64,000 bases of DNA, from assembly GCF_050296195.1 (NCBI RefSeq), contig NZ_JBNKRB010000053.1. The stretch is one strand, 5' to 3'. The stretch is from Gynuella sp050296195 (lineage in GTDB: Bacteria > Pseudomonadota > Gammaproteobacteria > Pseudomonadales > Natronospirillaceae). Every line of letters begins with the position of its first letter. The stretch's first letter is position 1. Shown in pieces: positions 53,601 to 61,170 of this stretch. Both the position numbers and the translations under genes were made by a program. The notes under the pieces are model-generated. The model did not search any database. It saw only the letters and a program-made list of their open reading frames with translations, and was not told the origin of the DNA.

Positions 53601-56166
53601 CAACACCGACCAGCAGATCAAACCACAAACCCTGCGGGATCTGCTGATCCGTCAGGCGCAACAAACGCCGGAGGCCATCGCGCTGGCAGATACTGAGCAA
53701 ACCCTGAGTTTTGCCGCAGTCCGGCAGCGAGTCACAATGCTGGCGGCGCAGCTGGCACACGAAGGTGTTCGCGCCGGCGACATCGTGGCGGTATGTCTGC
53801 CCAGATCGGTCGATCTCAGTCTGGCATTGCTGGCAATCATCGAAGCCGGTGCAGCCTACCTGCCTCTGGACAGTAGTTACCCGGATGAACGGCTGACTTA
53901 TATGATCGAAGATGCACAACCCCGGTTGCTGATCACCTGTACTGCCGAGCAGGCCCGTTTTGACGATCGTGTCCCCCTATTACGACTGGACTCACAAACA
54001 ACTCTTAAGGTACCCGATTGTCTGACCGCTCCGGACATCAGCATCGACCACCCAGCCTATATGATTTACACCTCCGGTTCGACCGGACGTCCCAAAGGCG
54101 TGCTGGTTTCCCACGGAGCTATCGTCAATCGGCTGTTATGGATGCAGGCGGAATATCCTCTACAGGCTGATGACGTGATTCTGCAGAAAACACCTTCCAG
54201 TTTTGATGTATCAGTATGGGAGTTTTTCTGGTCTATGATCGCCGGGGCACAACTGTTCATGGCTCCGCCGGATGCACACCGGGATCCGGAACAGCTGCGC
54301 GAACTGATCGAAACCCGGCAGATCACTACCCTGCACTTTGTACCATCGATGCTGTCTGCATTCGTTGCAGCCGTTCCAACAACCACTGAAGGCCAGCCTT
54401 TGACCTGCTGCCCAACTCTGCGCCGGGTATTTTGCAGTGGTGAGGCACTGAGTCGTGACCTGGTGGCCGACTACGCCCGGCTCTTCAATGCTCCCTTGCA
54501 TAACCTCTACGGTCCCACCGAAGCCGCGGTGGATGTCACCTATCAGCCAGCGCTGGATATCGTCGATCAACTCCCGCACGGTACCGGAATCCCCATTGGC
54601 CGGCCGGTCTGGAACACCCGTTTGCGCATTTTGGATCACTGCCTGCGGCCGGTTCCAGCCGGCGTGCCGGGGGAATTGTATCTGTGTGGCGACCAGCTGG
54701 CGCTGGGCTACTGGCAGCGCCCGGGCCTATCCGCCAGCCGTTTCGTCGCCGATCCGTTTGCCCATGGCCAACGCATGTACCGGACCGGAGACATGGCCTG
54801 CTGGCGGGAGGACGGGGCGGTGGATTATCTGGGCCGCAGCGACGATCAACTGAAAATACGTGGTCAGCGCATCGAGCTGGGAGAAATTGAAGCCGCCATC
54901 ATGGCGTATCCCGGCGTTGACCGCGCCGTGGCGCTGGCCAGATCCCTGACCGGCAACGAGATGACCGGTGCCGACAACCGCCAATTGCTGGCCTACATAA
55001 CAGCAAGCACTTCAGTGGACACCCACACGTTGCAACAACATCTAAGCAACCAGCTGCCGGCCCATATGGTGCCAGTGGCCATCATACAACTGCCGGAGTT
55101 TCCACTGAGTGCCAACGGCAAACTGGATCGAAAAGCGCTCCCGGATCCGGAATCGATCTCAACCGATCATCGCCGGTTACCGGCTCCGGGTCTGGAAACC
55201 ACCCTGGCGGGTGCCTTCGCCCGAACCCTTGGTATTGCCCAGGTATACGCCGACGATGACTTCTTCACACTCGGTGGACACTCACTGCTGGCTATGAGGC
55301 TCGCTGGTGAACTGCGCCGGACATTGAACCGCTCTGTGTCAGTCGGTCAGATTATGGTTTCACCAACCGTTACCCGGCTAGCGCAAATACTCGCAGATGA
55401 ACAACTGGCCAATGATCGCAGCCTGTCAGGTTTTGGTCCGGTTCTGCCCATGCGTCAGGGACACGGAACCCCGCTGTTCTGTATCCACCCTGCTTCTGGC
55501 TTCGCCTGGCAATACAGCGCCCTGTCGCGCTATCTCGATACCGGCTACCCCATCATCGGCCTGCAATCACCCAGACCGGAAGGACCGATTGCCAGCGCCG
55601 CAGATATAGCTGCCATGTGTGAACAACACCTGGCGGAACTTCGCGCCATTCAGCCCCACGGGCCATATCGACTCATCGGCTACTCACTCGGCGGAGTCAT
55701 AGCCCATGGCCTCGCGGCCAGATTACAGGCCCTGGGTGAAGAGATTGATTTTCTCGGCCTGCTCGACACTTACCCACCGGAAGGACAAGACTGGAATGGA
55801 CCCGTTGACGAAGAAGCAAAACAGGAAGTGCAGCGGGAACAGGAACAGTTTATGGCCGGAGCCGGAGAACATATGGATACGTTTATGGAACAGGAAAAAG
55901 CCAGCATGTTTGCAGAAATCGTCGCCAACTATGCCGACTCCGTCAGGCTGCTATCGAAGGCCCAAACGCCCCTGTTTCATGGCACCGCAACTCTGTTTGT
56001 CGCCACCCAGACACTACCGGCAGACATGGACATACAAGCCTGCTGGAAACCCTATCTCGATAACCTGGAAACCCACGAGCTGGACTGCTCCCATGAAGAC
56101 ATTCTATCGCCCGATTCATTGCCGGACCTGGGACCATTATTGAACTCAATGCTCAACCAAAACTAA
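47659..56166 (+). CDS. Dimodular catecholate-siderophore NRPS, C-A-T-E-C-A-T-TE (EntF/VabF-like)
   Basis: 2835 residues. Domains in order: C1 (HHxxxDG at 140-146), A1 (TSGSTGKPKG near 617), T1 (phosphopantetheine Ser1012 in LGGDSIS), E (HHLAVDG at 1188-1194, and FNYLGRF), C2 (HHLVVDG at 1684-1690), A2 (TSGSTGRPKG near 2138), T2 (Ser2542 in LGGHSLL), TE (Ser2676 in GYSLGG). The A2 pocket D2183 V2184 W2187 H2226 F2258 S2260 L2283 V2291 D2292 is the standard serine code. The A1 pocket D668 T669 D672 D710 L736 G738 F761 I769 D770 has two extra acidic residues, as expected for Lys, Arg or Orn. C1 should take DHB from EntB. Predicted unit: DHB-D-(basic)-L-Ser, released or oligomerised by TE. Confidence 0.95.
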   Translation: MSKSSSFIELPLTSTQLGIWLGDQLYSPRNAYTIAHYIELRGTLNSQQLKQAIHQGLAEIDTVTAEYRHTENGPVQRLPMAQNPDAVVAVEELLLSEPDALAVIQADLDQDLPVDGSECLYRQLLIQIEPDRWFWYQRFHHIMLDGYSFNAFTARVADIYRQRQSGQFMSVSPFSSFAEVVNEYRHYEASTKYARDKAFWQDYVSTLDKPLNLSLREFSANDVGTERWHEQVKISAETLTALAHIAPDNHESERAMATILAYLRRMSDSAALVVGFPLMRRMGSAAATTGGPTVNVLPLKVSIEPHMQLPEIIQHMQHALKTLRKYQRYDAEHIQRDAGIVGSGRALYGPTINLRMFDYEIDFNGVSAVTHHLAAGPVDDLDFGLHFHGGSLFIELVGNRSRYQQAEIQLHAQRLQHFITALAQQPQQSIGQIPLLSETEKHLLIDWGTGPRLTLPDTFATVMDVFYQQARLLPDQNAVMAGQTKLTFAQLADQSTRLARLLLHENIHPGDVVALALPRNEQMLIAIFAILTVGATYLPLDPEYPLERLSYMCEDAAPELLISCSGMLPQLPRFEHALCLDETTTRANWQQQAPHPVTTIDLGRAISADDLAYLFYTSGSTGKPKGVMIAHGGLLNLLWDHAEQVYLPVARQLNRTLRAAHTASFSFDTSWDQIFWLLLGHELYIIDEDTRRDAEAVVDTVHQAKIDTMDLPPSFLSQLFSCGLMAAGKHHPALILVGGEAASPALWAEARKYPQLLLQNFYGPTENTIDSLGANARDCAEVVIGRPVANSEAYVLDQQLQRVPVGVTGELYVAGPGLALAYLNRPELTATRFVANPFRPGERMYRSGDLVRWRADGQIDYLGRSDFQIQIRGFRVEPGEVEHALASLPGVSDALVLAEPQGNTYRLLAYCVMPDYHPDTAESAALNIKQQLAAKVPDYMVPAALMVLAAFPLNVNGKVDRPALPKIVMTSGQPQRAPTNTAEQLICEAIASSLALDQVGPDEDFFSLGGDSISAMSLGHFLRQHGYRLRPRDVFNSRTAAVMANTLETLDLNEQPAARTSGILASLPIISWFTEHYRLSGHYTQAVLLTLPAHITTEHMQRGLLALRSAHPMLRAAVHDQQIMIPTPEATLDERVLSELHSPHNLDHAADDAFEQANQAIDASNGVLMHAVHITTAEQQRALVLAIHHLAVDGVSWRILLPELQTAVAAASCGESIEIAAEEINILSWADALHADVSNRQTELAIWQHHLSPGRKDLGQRPLNPATDTCGHARYQRLLLDSEISEQLLTTIPGAYRIGVEEALISAFSLALSRHFQYSDIRLALESHGRQTLTNGIEPARTVGWLTAEYPLRVDLGQGRLDHPAVIVSAVKQAMRRIPDAGLGYGLLRYLDTHHSEQLRVLEQNHGPQILFNYLGRFHQQQTDWTPTSNNGVFADSFAVDMAADMPMAYPLELNIFVDESHADGAPRLALNWSWAEGVFSREDIGLLTEQLSLAVMTLADFARQSPLQAADTLVPADITLLTMDQGELHALAALYGPIASVLPVLPLQEGLLFHARLGEQSDHYSSICSLDFTGPLEQPRLQAALDAVLRKHPQLGAIFDTEVSDHLLQLLPLLSPERHHQRWPLQYHDLTPQPEASRQNRLAEIEYQELTRDFMMGTSAAPLLNAVLVKLAEQQHRLFISAHHLVVDGWSTPIMLRDLLNAYDHGPEHLTATRVPYVDVVTQLLQRDLAPARELWKQTFTQATPTRLFEHTTLATEVSELNLRLHPDLETRLRQRIRECGLTLNTVMQTVWAMVLSAMSGRSEVIFGSPVSGRFSPISGIDEHIGLFSNTVPVRVRLNPDQNLWQQMQTIQAQQIQLLEHDGLGLAEIQRLADAGNLFDTLLVVENYPDHERLQQQTFHGATLTSIRNRGYTHYPLTVLILPQAQINILMEYRIPQAQAQALSQRLLMLLEQLVAKPEQSFAALNMQLPAEQALIRRTNNTDQQIKPQTLRDLLIRQAQQTPEAIALADTEQTLSFAAVRQRVTMLAAQLAHEGVRAGDIVAVCLPRSVDLSLALLAIIEAGAAYLPLDSSYPDERLTYMIEDAQPRLLITCTAEQARFDDRVPLLRLDSQTTLKVPDCLTAPDISIDHPAYMIYTSGSTGRPKGVLVSHGAIVNRLLWMQAEYPLQADDVILQKTPSSFDVSVWEFFWSMIAGAQLFMAPPDAHRDPEQLRELIETRQITTLHFVPSMLSAFVAAVPTTTEGQPLTCCPTLRRVFCSGEALSRDLVADYARLFNAPLHNLYGPTEAAVDVTYQPALDIVDQLPHGTGIPIGRPVWNTRLRILDHCLRPVPAGVPGELYLCGDQLALGYWQRPGLSASRFVADPFAHGQRMYRTGDMACWREDGAVDYLGRSDDQLKIRGQRIELGEIEAAIMAYPGVDRAVALARSLTGNEMTGADNRQLLAYITASTSVDTHTLQQHLSNQLPAHMVPVAIIQLPEFPLSANGKLDRKALPDPESISTDHRRLPAPGLETTLAGAFARTLGIAQVYADDDFFTLGGHSLLAMRLAGELRRTLNRSVSVGQIMVSPTVTRLAQILADEQLANDRSLSGFGPVLPMRQGHGTPLFCIHPASGFAWQYSALSRYLDTGYPIIGLQSPRPEGPIASAADIAAMCEQHLAELRAIQPHGPYRLIGYSLGGVIAHGLAARLQALGEEIDFLGLLDTYPPEGQDWNGPVDEEAKQEVQREQEQFMAGAGEHMDTFMEQEKASMFAEIVANYADSVRLLSKAQTPLFHGTATLFVATQTLPADMDIQACWKPYLDNLETHELDCSHEDILSPDSLPDLGPLLNSMLNQN

Positions 56167-56249
56167 GGGAACACGGTACAAGGAAGTACCTGCAAAACGG
56201 ACTGTACGGTGACAGTGAAACGGACTTGTAGTGATCCTGCCAAAACCAA

Positions 56250-56299
56250 CCGGCAAACCAGCTCTGCATCCAGAACCGATTTGCCGGCTACTTTTTATT
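56250..56299 (+). terminator. Rho-independent terminator of the NRPS operon
   Basis: Perfect 8-base stem CCGGCAAA/TTTGCCGG with a 22-base loop, followed by CTACTTTTTATT, 84 bases past the NRPS stop. Confidence 0.75.
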
Positions 56300-56310
56300 C
56301 AAGACCGTGG

Positions 56311-56436
56311 TTACTTCGAGCACAGCTGATCACCATAGTAATTATTAGCGTAATTACAGAACATCAATTTAGCGGCAGCGACTTTTTCTTTATTCGGGCG
56401 AATTTTGCGGATTATTTTTTTTGAGATTTGTTTCAT
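56311..56436 (-). CDS. Small basic Cys-containing peptide, 41 residues
   Basis: ATG with an ideal AAGGAG six bases upstream. The peptide starts MKQISKKIIRKIRPNKEKVA and continues AAKLMFCNYANNYYGDQLCSK: a very basic N-terminal half and a C-terminal half with two Cys and several Asn/Tyr. No signal peptide. It is convergent with the NRPS gene behind a shared terminator. Could be a regulatory small protein or the precursor of a modified peptide, though no maturation enzyme is next to it. Confidence 0.5.
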   Translation of the reverse strand: MKQISKKIIRKIRPNKEKVAAAKLMFCNYANNYYGDQLCSK

Positions 56437-56896
56437 GTCAGGCTCCTTGGTGTGGTTTCAGGTTAAGCCAACGTCAACCGCTGGCGACCAATCTAGTATC
56501 CAAAAAGCCAATGACGAGGTAAATTTCAATGAACTGATCTTCTGGATCTATTTTTTAGAACGATCACCATGATGATCAGTTTGTTTGATGATGGGGCTGG
56601 GGGTTGGACAGATTGTCATAGCGCCCCGTACTTGCTAGATTCGGGCTTAGAAGCTCATCCGACTGTTCGAGATAAAATCGGGTCGGAGAAGCATCCAGAT
56701 TTGTTTATGGTATCGAATACCTGGTACGCATCGGATTACTTCCCCGGTAACTTGTTGCTGCTAACTGGGGGCTTCACCTTATCTATAAAACAGTGAGGGA
56801 ATAGCGCGGTGAACAATGAAATTGAACCATACAAGTGCAAGCACTCGGAACAATTCCAAATTGTTGTCCGGTATTGCGAGCGTTAGATGAATACAC
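56437..56896. other. Junction stretch between the NRPS locus and the cassette-like array
   Basis: Contains a plus-strand frame at 56569-56796 (75 codons, MMISLFDDGAGGWTDCHSAP) without a convincing ribosome-binding site; it could be the first, decayed cassette gene. The last 60 bases form the attC-like structure reported separately. Confidence 0.3.
56829..56892 (+). other. attC-like site 1
   Basis: Ends in GCGTTAGAT, where GTTAGAT fits the GTTRRRY core. Inside, TGCAA/TTGC, CGGA/TCCG and ACAATT/AATTGT pair in order to form one imperfect hairpin. The NERD gene begins a few bases later, as expected for a cassette boundary. Confidence 0.55.
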
Positions 56897-57559
56897 ATGT
56901 TGGACCTACTTACAAAGCTTGATGAGAATTTAGTGATTGCCCTTGTGATTTTAGGGAGCATCTCATTTTTCTTGGGCTATAAACGTGGAAATAGACGAAG
57001 AAAAAAAGACGAGAATCTCGGTGAGGGTGCTGTAAGAAGGCTGTTGGTGCGGTACTGTCAAAATTCTACGTCGCATGTTCTCAACAATATAACACTACCG
57101 TACGGTGACGGAACGACTCAGATTGACCATATTCTGATCACTCAAAATGGCATCTTAGTTATCGAAACAAAGCATTATTCGGGGTGGTTATTTGCAAACG
57201 AAACGCAAAAAAAATGGACTCAAGTAAAATTCCATATAAAAAGACAATTCCAGAACCCTATCTTTCAAAATAAAAAGCATGTCCTGGCTGTACAAAAATT
57301 ACTTGATTTCCTTCCATCAGAAGAAATAAAAAGTCTGGTAGTTTTTACCGGTGATGCCGAGTTTAAAACGGAAATTCCCAAAGGGGTCATACATATTGAT
57401 GAATTAATGCCATATATCGATGGTATGAGATTCGCGTCAATATCTGAAAACCGGGTACACTTTTGCGTAGGTCGTATAGAATGTAAACGTTTTGAGCTCA
57501 CATCTAAAACGGATATTGAGCATCAAGCGTATCTCGAATCAAAATTTGGAGAAACCTAG
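56897..57559 (+). CDS. NERD (nuclease-related) domain protein with N-terminal membrane anchor
   Basis: 220 residues. A transmembrane segment (about 13-29, LVIALVILGSISFFLGY) is followed by a basic stretch and the NERD domain: TQIDHILITQNGILVIETKHYSGWLF contains the conserved Asp, Glu and Lys of the restriction-endonuclease-like core, then VVFTGDAEFK and GVIHIDELMPYI. Probably a membrane-attached nuclease or nucleic-acid-binding protein facing the cytosol. First clear gene of the array, bracketed by attC-like sites 1 and 2. Confidence 0.85.
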   Translation: MLDLLTKLDENLVIALVILGSISFFLGYKRGNRRRKKDENLGEGAVRRLLVRYCQNSTSHVLNNITLPYGDGTTQIDHILITQNGILVIETKHYSGWLFANETQKKWTQVKFHIKRQFQNPIFQNKKHVLAVQKLLDFLPSEEIKSLVVFTGDAEFKTEIPKGVIHIDELMPYIDGMRFASISENRVHFCVGRIECKRFELTSKTDIEHQAYLESKFGET

Positions 57560-57576
57560 TACTGTGGATGAAAACC

Positions 57577-57651
57577 ACCTAACCAGACAAGGCAGTCAAG
57601 CCCCTTTTGGGTGGGACCGTCTTTCAGCGCCCCCTGTTTACGGCGTTAGGC
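57577..57651 (+). other. attC-like site 2, with consensus core pair
   Basis: The 75-bp interval starts with ACCTAAC (matches inverse core RYYYAAC) and ends with GTTAGGC (matches GTTRRRY). These outer 7-mers are complementary in inverted order at six of seven positions. It lies between the NERD and lipoprotein genes, exactly where a cassette recombination site should be. The best attC candidate in the window. Confidence 0.7.
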
Positions 57652-57665
57652 ATCCAGAGCATCCA

Positions 57666-57896
57666 ATGAAGCGAGTTTATTTTTTACTTACTTTAGCTTT
57701 TACTATGACAGGCTGCGGAATGCTGGGTCACGCACCTGCAGAAGCCAGATGCAAGGATGGTTGCGCTGAATATCATTCCGATGGTACCGGGTGTGAAAAA
57801 TTACAAGAAAACTTCTCCCCTTCCTGCCTGAAATATTTTGCTCTTATATGTGAATCTGCACCTGTTCACTGCGTAAATTCATCCAAATCTCAATAG
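57666..57896 (+). CDS. Small Cys-rich lipoprotein
   Basis: 76 residues starting 15 bases after attC-like site 2. Signal MKRVYFLLTLAFTMTGC ends in a lipobox (TMTGC). The mature part has six further Cys (RCKDGCAEY, GCEKL, SCLKYFALICES, HCVNS), suggesting a compact disulfide-bonded domain. No family recognised. The frame extends upstream through the site without a start signal. Confidence 0.65.
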   Translation: MKRVYFLLTLAFTMTGCGMLGHAPAEARCKDGCAEYHSDGTGCEKLQENFSPSCLKYFALICESAPVHCVNSSKSQ

Positions 57897-57916
57897 CGTT
57901 TATTTAGGTATCGATA

Positions 57917-58567
57917 GTGGACGAGTTTGAATACAAACTAGCATCAGAAAAGATATCCTTAGAAAAGGCGAAGCTCCGAATGGAGCTACTGAAATGGCTT
58001 TTTATCGCACTTGGTGCGGTGGCCTCCTTTTGGGTAATTGATCTCGGCAAGCTGAAGCTGGAACAATATCGTGCCCAGTCTCAGAATGAACGCGAGCTGC
58101 TAATATCATATTTGGGAGCAATGGAATCTGAAAGACCTGAAGTCTGGAGAAGGAAAATTCAATTCTTAATGCAATACTCAAACGATCCAAGAATTAAATC
58201 ATTTTCACAGAATCAGATTGAATATATTAACAAATACGCAGAACTTGATGCTTTGTACCGAGAAACGCTAAAAGTAGCCTCAAGATTATCAATCAAAGAA
58301 GGATTGTCATCAGACGTAAAACAGAAAGAGATTCAACGATTTGAACAGCTATATTGGGCTGAGCTTCCCCTTGCTGGTGAAAGTAACTCAGTTGCAAGTG
58401 CAATGATAGATTTCAGAAAAAAAATATACGCACCAGTAGGTAATGACGACGAAGAGACGAAATATTGGAATGAACTTAATTTGTCGTTGTTAGAGTTGGC
58501 TACAGCAATTCGGGCGTCAATGCCTGACAAATTAGTGCAGCCGACCACTAACTCGGCGCCTGACTAA
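57917..58567 (+). CDS. Single-span membrane protein of unknown function
   Basis: 216 residues from a GTG. One transmembrane segment near residue 30 (LLKWLFIALGAVASFWVIDL) is flanked by charged helices; the long C-terminal part is helical and likely coiled (KLKLEQYRAQSQNERELLISYL). No family recognised. Same strand and spacing as its cassette neighbours. Confidence 0.55.
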   Translation: MDEFEYKLASEKISLEKAKLRMELLKWLFIALGAVASFWVIDLGKLKLEQYRAQSQNERELLISYLGAMESERPEVWRRKIQFLMQYSNDPRIKSFSQNQIEYINKYAELDALYRETLKVASRLSIKEGLSSDVKQKEIQRFEQLYWAELPLAGESNSVASAMIDFRKKIYAPVGNDDEETKYWNELNLSLLELATAIRASMPDKLVQPTTNSAPD

Positions 58568-58591
58568 GCGTTACACACTCAGGAGAATCAT

Positions 58592-58720
58592 GTGAAGTTA
58601 AAGTACTATGTTGAAGAGTTTCCATTTGAGCTTATCAGTCGAAGTTGCACTTATTCTCCGAGACCACAATTCAAATTCATTGATAAAAAAATAATTACGA
58701 TAGAGCATACAAAACAATAA
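58592..58720 (+). CDS. 42-residue ORF in the array
   Basis: GTG start with AGGAGAATC immediately upstream. Peptide begins MKLKYYVEEFPFELISRSCT and ends FIDKKIITIEHTKQ. The good ribosome-binding site favours translation, but the product is too short to classify and may be a truncated cassette gene. Confidence 0.4.
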   Translation: MKLKYYVEEFPFELISRSCTYSPRPQFKFIDKKIITIEHTKQ

Positions 58721-58810
58721 ATTTCATGCGTAAACACCGCTTCTCGGTACACACTGGATTCAATCACTTTGGCTCGAACTTTCGCCAGTTACTTTAAATT
58801 TAGGTTTTAA

Positions 58811-59098
58811 ATGAGTACAGCTTCAGAACCAATGTATGTAGATTGTGGTATACACGGAAAACGTGTCTCAGCGGTAGTGTGTCGCCATCTATTAAAGCCA
58901 GAAGGTGAGCCTGCCGGTTTTATAGAGAACTCGGACGATCCAAATGATCTTCAAGCTTGGTGTCACAAATGTGAGTCCAAATTCGAAGAAGAAGGTGGCC
59001 TGACTGAACGATTTCGAGAGTTTAATGATATGGCAATCGTTTGTATTAATTGCTACCAGAACTCAAAGGCACACCACAATGTTAAAAGCTCATCATGA
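58811..59098 (+). CDS. Cys-rich, probably zinc-binding hypothetical protein
   Basis: 95 residues. Cys/His pairs are spaced as in small zinc-ribbon folds: DCGIHGKR, VVCRHLL, AWCHKCESKF and IVCINCYQN. Soluble, acidic. No named family recognised. Confidence 0.6.
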   Translation: MSTASEPMYVDCGIHGKRVSAVVCRHLLKPEGEPAGFIENSDDPNDLQAWCHKCESKFEEEGGLTERFREFNDMAIVCINCYQNSKAHHNVKSSS

Positions 59099-59229
59099 AA
59101 CAGCAGAAACAAAACCAACAAGTGCATCTTGTATCGCACCAGTAAGCGCAGGTACTGGACCTATGCTTCGGCGCTTCGCGCCTATACTAGTGCCACAAAT
59201 AGCGGCGCTATACACCTAGAAGGATCGTA

Positions 59230-59763
59230 ATGAATACAAAAATTATTGGCGTAATTCTATTTTTTCTGTCTGGTGCATCCTGGGCTTCATTCATTGGGCC
59301 AGACCAAAAAGAGCTGCCAGAAACAAACTATAGAAAATGTTCATCTGGTTTTTGTGCAGAACTTGTATTATCAAGCAATTCGGAGGTAGCACTAAGAAAC
59401 TGGAATACCCCATCAAAGGGCGTATATTTCCCAACCTCTGAAGAAATAAAAAAAGGAGAGGTTATCTCTGCATTTATAGTGTTCAAGTTGTGCGGAAAAA
59501 CTAAGCAGGGAAATTGCCGTGTGACGCAGAAACTAACCATCTATCAGCCAGATGGTAAAATTTATAGCCAGATTCCTGAGAGTGAAGTGTGGTATGACAA
59601 AAAATCACCAAAGGGCCAATCTATAGGTCTCAGCGCTGATTTTATTAAGCTGATCGTGGAGCCCCACGAACAGGTAGGAACATACAAATTTGAGGTTGTA
59701 GTAACAGACTATGTTTCTGGTAAAACCGTTAACCTGATTAAATCTATCAATGTCAGTGAATAG
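59230..59763 (+). CDS. Secreted protein of unknown function
   Basis: 177 residues with a signal peptide (MNTKIIGVILFFLSGASWA). The beta-rich mature part has two Cys pairs (KCSSGFC and LCGKTKQGNC) and ends in KTVNLIKSINV, reminiscent of an immunoglobulin-like fold. AGAAGGATC precedes the ATG. A short attC-like spacer follows. Confidence 0.6.
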   Translation: MNTKIIGVILFFLSGASWASFIGPDQKELPETNYRKCSSGFCAELVLSSNSEVALRNWNTPSKGVYFPTSEEIKKGEVISAFIVFKLCGKTKQGNCRVTQKLTIYQPDGKIYSQIPESEVWYDKKSPKGQSIGLSADFIKLIVEPHEQVGTYKFEVVVTDYVSGKTVNLIKSINVSE

Positions 59764-59808
59764 ACATAACAAGCTAATCTTGCCGGCAGAGGTTGAAGCG
59801 TTAGCAGG
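59764..59808 (+). other. attC-like spacer 3 (short)
   Basis: Begins with ATAACAAG and ends in AGCGTTAGC, with a small internal palindrome (TTGCCGGCA). Cores deviate from consensus by one or two bases. Confidence 0.4.
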
Positions 59809-59815
59809 AGTCCAC

Positions 59816-60327
59816 ATGAAACGTCTATTTACAATATTTATATTGATGATTGGAGCTAATGCTTCCTCGGAAACGATTTCTTTTGAGGTTCCTGAGGAAC
59901 GTTTGCTCAAGCTGATATGCATTACTGACTCTCATTTAATGGTCAGGCAGAGATAATGGTAACCTACCAATTCGTATACGATCCTGAGTCACCTTACCGT
60001 GAGTTGTATTACTTATATTTCCATCCGACAGAAGCTCCATCCAATACTCTTCCGTATTTGACTGAACGAGGAAATCCCGAAAAAGCTAATGAAATATTCA
60101 TAAGCAATGTTAAGTTTGCAGCGACTGAACTGTTGGGCGAAGATATGGCCAATAGCTTCATGTCAAGTAAGGTGAGATACTTTTCAGGTGAGACCACGTT
60201 GATTATCAGTAATTTTTCAGCAGGATACGAGTGTGACGCCCCTACTTTTACTGCTGATTTCGTAAGAGAAGTCCGATCAATAAAAATCGCAACAATGACT
60301 TTGGCAGTTGAACATAGTGATTGCTAA
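59816..60327 (+). pseudogene. Secreted protein gene, probably frameshifted near 59930
   Basis: The first frame (59816-59956) gives a signal peptide and a short mature start (MKRLFTIFILMIGANASSET...EERLLKLICI), then stops. The second frame, which contains 59956-60327, is open from just after a stop near 59927 and continues naturally as LSFNGQAEIMVTYQFVYDPE. Together they would make one exported protein of about 165 residues; separately the first is too short and the second lacks a signal and a ribosome-binding site. A single indel near 59930 or a sequencing error would explain it. Confidence 0.55.
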
Positions 60328-60382
60328 TCATAAGAACAGGTGGACGCATCAATGCGCGTTTTTTAGGTGTTAATGATCAATC

Positions 60383-61090
60383 ATGAATCTCGATCAGTTT
60401 CCTCTTTGGGGATTACTAAAAGAAAATATAACCGTTGATATGCTGCAATCAATCGCTATTGCGGATTACGGCTATGACTCCGAAGAGCATTTTTCCGCTT
60501 TAAAAAACATATATGATAATTCAGAAACCCCAGCAACACTAAAATTGGAACCCAAAGAGGTATTGTCTCTTGTCAGCTGGAGTAAATATTTAGACGATGA
60601 AAGCGAAGAGCTTTATAAAGTGCTATTTTGTGTATTTATATTGCTGGTCTCATCAGTTGATGAGGAGTCATCGAATAGATTGGAAGGTCGGTCCGATAAA
60701 TTAATAATTGGACTGGATTGCGCTGAAAAGTTAGGCAGGGCAACCCTAGAGTGCTTCTACGATTTCGTTAAAGCCATAAATAGTCGTATTTCTCTTGCGC
60801 TTGTTGAAGAAGACTTGCTCTACTTGAGGCTAGATGAGTACATTTGCTCTCAAATGACGAATCAAGCCCCTTCGGTTTTCTTAGAGCTTCAAGAAAAATT
60901 AGTTGACGATGAAATTGCAGTTGCAGAGATCTTTGAATACCACATTGAGTATCATGCAGACGTATTTAAATATACTTTCTATAACCAAAAGGTCGAATTA
61001 TGGAAGGCTTATTATTCTACATACTGTGCTGAATATGAAAGATACAGGGTAGAAAAACTCTGCCATTTGTTTTCAGTGAAAAATCATTAG
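60383..61090 (+). CDS. Hypothetical protein
   Basis: 235 residues, acidic, entirely helical in character (MNLDQFPLWGLLKENITVDM...HLFSVKNH), without signal or membrane segments. Not recognised. Size and context would suit an immunity-type or cassette-borne protein. A degenerate spacer starting AGCAAGCGCA follows. Confidence 0.55.
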   Translation: MNLDQFPLWGLLKENITVDMLQSIAIADYGYDSEEHFSALKNIYDNSETPATLKLEPKEVLSLVSWSKYLDDESEELYKVLFCVFILLVSSVDEESSNRLEGRSDKLIIGLDCAEKLGRATLECFYDFVKAINSRISLALVEEDLLYLRLDEYICSQMTNQAPSVFLELQEKLVDDEIAVAEIFEYHIEYHADVFKYTFYNQKVELWKAYYSTYCAEYERYRVEKLCHLFSVKNH

Positions 61091-61170
61091 CAAGCGCATT
61101 TTATCAGGTTGGTCTTCTGCTCCGCTCAAACCAGCAACAAATGGGGGCATTAATACCTAAAGGACTGAAT

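Noticed and set aside
56209..56424. Plus-strand ORF of 71 codons after the NRPS gene
   Set aside because: It spans the NRPS terminator and is antisense to the small peptide gene that has the better ribosome-binding site.
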